Assembly (NCBI GenBank): GCA_964403545.1
Contig: CAYOGN010000065.1
Location: 1-8,029, forward strand
Source: VYFG01 sp964403545
GTDB taxonomy: Bacteria; Pseudomonadota; Gammaproteobacteria; Arenicellales; Poriferihabitantaceae
Length of the DNA: 8,029 nt
Reading direction: 5' to 3'
Shown piece after piece: positions 5,884-8,029 of this stretch (position 1 is the first letter of the stretch; each line of letters starts with the position of its first letter). The position numbers were made by a program, and so were the translations under genes. The notes beneath the pieces were generated by a model. It had not been told where the DNA came from. It ran no database searches and saw nothing but the letters and a program-made list of their open reading frames with translations.

Positions 5884-6513
5884 ATGACTGATCTTCGGGT
5901 ATATCTGCCGATTCGGGATTTGATGCCCCAGTTCGCGGCATGGTTATCAACGCCCACCAGGGCGCGGGGCTATCCACCGTTCGCGGGACAGCACAGCCTG
6001 ATAATCGAGGTTGCACCTTCTCTGGCAATCCATCGAATAGCGGATCTGGCGCTCAAAGCAGCACCGTCACTGGAACTCGGGCTGCTATTCACCGAACGGC
6101 AGTTCGGCTTGCTTGAACTTCACGCCGATGACATGGCTGAAGTTGAGGCGGCAGGGAAAATCATTCTGGAAGGTATCGGTGCAAAACCCGAAGACCAGTT
6201 GACTCCGCAAACGCTGTTCCATGACATTATCGAAAATCTAAATGATCAGCACGCCATCATATTGAACAGAACCAGGGATGCATCAATCCTGGTTCCGGAT
6301 GTATCTCTGTTGATTTATGAAATGCAACCTGCCCTGTTCGCCTGTGTCGCAGCCAATGAGGCAGAACGAGCCGCACCTGATTCGACGATTAATGATATCC
6401 AGATGATGGGCGCATCGGGTCGGATATTCATGTCTGGAACAACGGAAGAAATGGAAGCCGCTAGGGATGCCATTGACAGAACTTTGAAACAGGTAAAGGG
6501 GCGAGACTCGTGA
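5884..6513 (+). CDS. Tandem-domain BMC shell protein (BMC-T, circularly permuted), second copy
   Basis: This 209-aa shell protein is paralogous to the one at 4208. Shared landmarks are ERQFG (71-75), LELH (77-80), GAKPED (99-104), DQHAIILNR (121-129 versus PQHAFLINR), NEAE (158-161) and the G-A-S-G-R segment (176-180 versus GANGR). Domain order again suggests circular permutation, with two BMC folds at about 3-103 and 109-203. It differs in domain 1: an insertion at about 22-36 (STPTRARGYPPFAGQ) and LKAAPSLELG in place of LKGANVQAG. Two distinct trimers may serve different pores or facets. The start ATG 5884 lies 45 nt after BMC-H; AGGA at 5870-5873 is a rather distant ribosome site (10 nt). 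The stop overlaps the hydrolase start as GTGA. The family call is firm, while division of labour between copies is speculation. Confidence 0.88.
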   Translation: MTDLRVYLPIRDLMPQFAAWLSTPTRARGYPPFAGQHSLIIEVAPSLAIHRIADLALKAAPSLELGLLFTERQFGLLELHADDMAEVEAAGKIILEGIGAKPEDQLTPQTLFHDIIENLNDQHAIILNRTRDASILVPDVSLLIYEMQPALFACVAANEAERAAPDSTINDIQMMGASGRIFMSGTTEEMEAARDAIDRTLKQVKGRDS

Positions 6514-7181
6514 GTAATTGGAAAGCAGCCCATCGTAGTTTCTACTATGAAAAAGCTGAAGCGCCGGAAGACATCGTTCTTAACCGGGACGATACCGCAG
6601 TACTGATTATTGATATTCAGAACACCTATCTGGAAGTTCCGGAAGATAACGATGAAGCCAGTCGTTGGGCACCATTCTTCGAACGCATGAACAAGACCGT
6701 GATTCCAAACACCGCCAGACTTGCATCCTATGCACGAGCTGAGAATGTTGAAGTTATGTTCGCCAGAATCGCCTGCCTGACCGAAGATGGAAGAGATCGC
6801 TCGCTAAGCCAGAAAAAACCCGGCTTCAACTATTTGTTACTACCGAAAAACCGGGAAGACAGCCACATTGTTCCTGAGTTGGCCGCGGCGGGCGATGAGA
6901 TTACCGTTTTAAAAACTACGGACAGTGCCCTGACCGGGACCAATCTGCGTCTAATACTGCGCAACCTCGGAATCTCCAACGTCATCGTCGCAGGCATCTT
7001 TACCGATCAATGCATCAGTTCCACTGTAAGAAGCCTCGCCGACGAGAGCTTCAACGTCGTGGTTGTCGAAGACTGTTGCGCTGCGGCTACAATGGAACTG
7101 CACAACCACGAACTAGAAATCATCAACATGATTTACTGTCATGTAGTTCAACTTGAAGATATTGAAGGGTTTTTCGGCTAA
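6510..7181 (+). CDS. Isochorismatase-family cysteine hydrolase (amidohydrolase), substrate unknown
   Basis: This 223-aa alpha/beta hydrolase of the isochorismatase/nicotinamidase superfamily shows the expected triad. D35 lies in VLIIDIQN, K135 in VLKTTDSALTGT, and the nucleophile C168 in AGIFTDQCISSTVRSLAD. The K-to-C spacing of 33 is usual for the amidase branch (ureidoacrylate, biuret, N-carbamoylsarcosine hydrolases). Presence of the Cys argues for a real amidase rather than an isochorismatase proper, which lacks it. The start is GTG 6510 in a GTGA overlap with BMC-T, with AAGGGG (6496-6501) 8 nt upstream; translation is therefore coupled to a shell gene. About 28 residues precede the core, without a clear encapsulation helix. 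It may release the amino compound that feeds the compartment from an amide, or remove a reactive by-product. Both are guesses; only the hydrolase family is secure. Confidence 0.88.
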   Translation: MSNWKAAHRSFYYEKAEAPEDIVLNRDDTAVLIIDIQNTYLEVPEDNDEASRWAPFFERMNKTVIPNTARLASYARAENVEVMFARIACLTEDGRDRSLSQKKPGFNYLLLPKNREDSHIVPELAAAGDEITVLKTTDSALTGTNLRLILRNLGISNVIVAGIFTDQCISSTVRSLADESFNVVVVEDCCAAATMELHNHELEIINMIYCHVVQLEDIEGFFG

Positions 7182-7261
7182 CGATACTGCGTGATGTCTT
7201 CGATATTTCAGCCTCCCGTGAAACCCGCATTCAATCCATAGTTTTCCGAGACAGAATGTTA

Positions 7262-7330
7262 ATTCGATACGACCGCCTCCGAGGGTATGTAACTCCGCTA
7301 TCTGTATCGAATCCGATTCGCTGGTTTTTG
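7262..7330 (+). terminator. Inverted repeat in the convergent intergenic region, weak terminator candidate
   Basis: ATTCGATAC (7262-7270) is the exact reverse complement of GTATCGAAT (7304-7312). They enclose a 33-nt loop that itself contains CCTC-C-GAGG (7276-7284). An overlapping small dyad, CGAATCCGATTCG, lies at 7308-7320, with a T-rich stretch from 7323. The stem is not GC-rich and the T-run is broken by GG. It sits where an operon terminator is expected, about 80 nt after the hydrolase stop. The rest of 7182-7351 shows nothing else I can support. Confidence 0.35.
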
Positions 7331-7351
7331 GTTTTATTGCGTTTACCCTGA

Positions 7352-8029
7352 CTACCTTGTAGCCATCCGCAATAAATCATCAGCAAATCGAACAATAATT
7401 TCTCTCCGGAAAATCCTTTCCTGCCAGTGCCCGGGTATCCCCACCGCTCCCTCCATCCCGTAATACGCCCCGGCGATTTGTCCATAAACTGCTCCTGTGG
7501 TGTCTGCATCGTCGCCGAGGTTAACTGCCATTAAGCAGCCTTGTTCGAAATTTTCACTGTTATAAAATGCCCACAACGCGGATTCGAGACAATCAGCTAC
7601 GTAGCCGGTTCCCCTGATTTGGGGTGGTTGCTTATCCTTGAATGATCCGCTGGCAATTTCTGCAATTTTTGAATCGAATGGTTGGGTTTCCCAGTTAATT
7701 CCTGTCGGACAGTAGTGGTTTGACAGCAATACATCCTTTGTTTCACCCATGACAGCACCGATAATTAATGCACCCATGTATCGACAGGCATCGATACAAA
7801 TTTTAAGACGATGAGTAGTCTTTGAGCTTTCTCCCGACAACTGAACGGCGGTTTCGGGGTCATTCGCGAAAACGAGGGGCACCGGTGCGAGTCGCATAAT
7901 AGACCCATTCGCTGCAGACCATTCATCTGTGCTGCCATTCAGGGGATTCCCATCCGCTTCAAACTGTTCCAGCGCCGTTCTCGTGGTATTGCCAATATCG
8001 AAACATCTTCCGGTACTGGACCAGTGGCC
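7352..8029 (-). CDS. ADP-ribosylglycohydrolase (DraG-like) family protein, 5' partial
   Basis: The last 225 codons are visible on the minus strand, with the stop TAG at 7354-7352; the frame stays open to the right edge, so the N-terminus is missing. Motifs in order are FDIGNTTRTAL, then WSAANGSIMRLAPVPL, CRYMGALIIGAVMGE, RGTGYVADCLESALWAF, and NLGDDADTTGAVYGQIAGAY with its metal-binding aspartates (about 7502-7519). These are typical of ADP-ribosylglycohydrolases, which use two Mg ions to cleave ADP-ribose from modified amino acids or related ADP-ribosyl compounds. The C-terminal active-site half looks intact. An internal ATG at 7897 is not the start, since conserved family sequence continues upstream of it. 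The gene converges on the BMC operon and so is not part of its transcript; a link to the compartment is not evident. Protein versus small-molecule ADP-ribosyl substrate cannot be told. Confidence 0.9.
   Translation of the reverse strand, partial: GHWSSTGRCFDIGNTTRTALEQFEADGNPLNGSTDEWSAANGSIMRLAPVPLVFANDPETAVQLSGESSKTTHRLKICIDACRYMGALIIGAVMGETKDVLLSNHYCPTGINWETQPFDSKIAEIASGSFKDKQPPQIRGTGYVADCLESALWAFYNSENFEQGCLMAVNLGDDADTTGAVYGQIAGAYYGMEGAVGIPGHWQERIFRREIIVRFADDLLRMATR

Noticed and set aside
1..7181. Classical ethanolamine (Eut) or propanediol (Pdu) utilisation operon
   Set aside because: No EutBC lyase, PduCDE dehydratase, reactivase, EutT/PduO or PduL is present. A kinase plus class-III PLP enzyme points to the amino-alcohol route instead.
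7231..7509. Minus-strand 92-codon open frame
   Set aside because: It overlaps the conserved C-terminal end of the ADP-ribosylglycohydrolase in another frame and shows no recognisable domain.
7352..7897. Reading the ADP-ribosylglycohydrolase as a short 181-aa protein starting at 7897
   Set aside because: The open frame continues to the window edge and encodes the conserved FDIGNTT and WSAANGS motifs upstream of that Met.
1..8029. CRISPR arrays, insertion sequences, tRNA or rRNA genes
   Set aside because: No regularly spaced long repeats, transposase genes, terminal inverted repeats or RNA gene signatures were seen. Intergenic gaps are all 170 nt or shorter.

Overview
This window holds most of a bacterial microcompartment (BMC) operon on the + strand (about 1-7181). 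A convergent, unrelated-looking gene on the - strand follows (7352-8029, running off the right edge). The gene set is the end of a short-chain dehydrogenase, an APH-type small-molecule kinase, a class-III PLP aminotransferase/phospho-lyase, a CoA-acylating aldehyde dehydrogenase, four shell proteins (two permuted tandem BMC-T, one BMC-P, one BMC-H), a 146-aa accessory protein and an isochorismatase-family cysteine hydrolase. SDR + kinase + class-III aminotransferase + aldehyde dehydrogenase is the signature of the RMM (Rhodococcus/Mycobacterium microcompartment, aminoacetone / 1-amino-2-propanol utilisation) class.

Proposed pathway (inference from family knowledge): the SDR interconverts aminoacetone and 1-amino-2-propanol; the kinase phosphorylates the amino alcohol; the PLP enzyme eliminates phosphate and ammonia to give propanal; and the aldehyde dehydrogenase converts propanal to propionyl-CoA inside the shell. 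Ethanolamine or another small amino alcohol cannot be excluded. No vitamin-B12 lyase/dehydratase, phosphotransacylase or alcohol dehydrogenase is visible, which fits RMM better than Eut or Pdu.

Layout: SDR tail (1-142), 52-nt gap, kinase (195-1199), then a 140-nt gap rich in short repeats. From 1340 the PLP enzyme, aldehyde dehydrogenase, BMC-T1, 146-aa protein and BMC-P are packed with ATGA overlaps or a 1-nt gap. A 64-nt gap with a stem-loop precedes BMC-H, a 45-nt gap precedes BMC-T2, and the hydrolase overlaps BMC-T2 by GTGA. A 170-nt gap then separates the operon from the 3' end of an ADP-ribosylglycohydrolase gene.

The most interesting points are these. The aldehyde dehydrogenase C-terminus and the 146-aa protein N-terminus carry look-alike amphipathic helices that are probably encapsulation peptides. 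The 146-aa gene has a strong internal ribosome-binding site at a domain boundary. A cysteine hydrolase is built into the operon.

Organism: strong Shine-Dalgarno sites, tight overlaps and intermediate base composition with A/T-ending codons suggest a bacterium that is not a high-GC actinobacterium. A proteobacterium is my best guess, but nothing here fixes the taxon.
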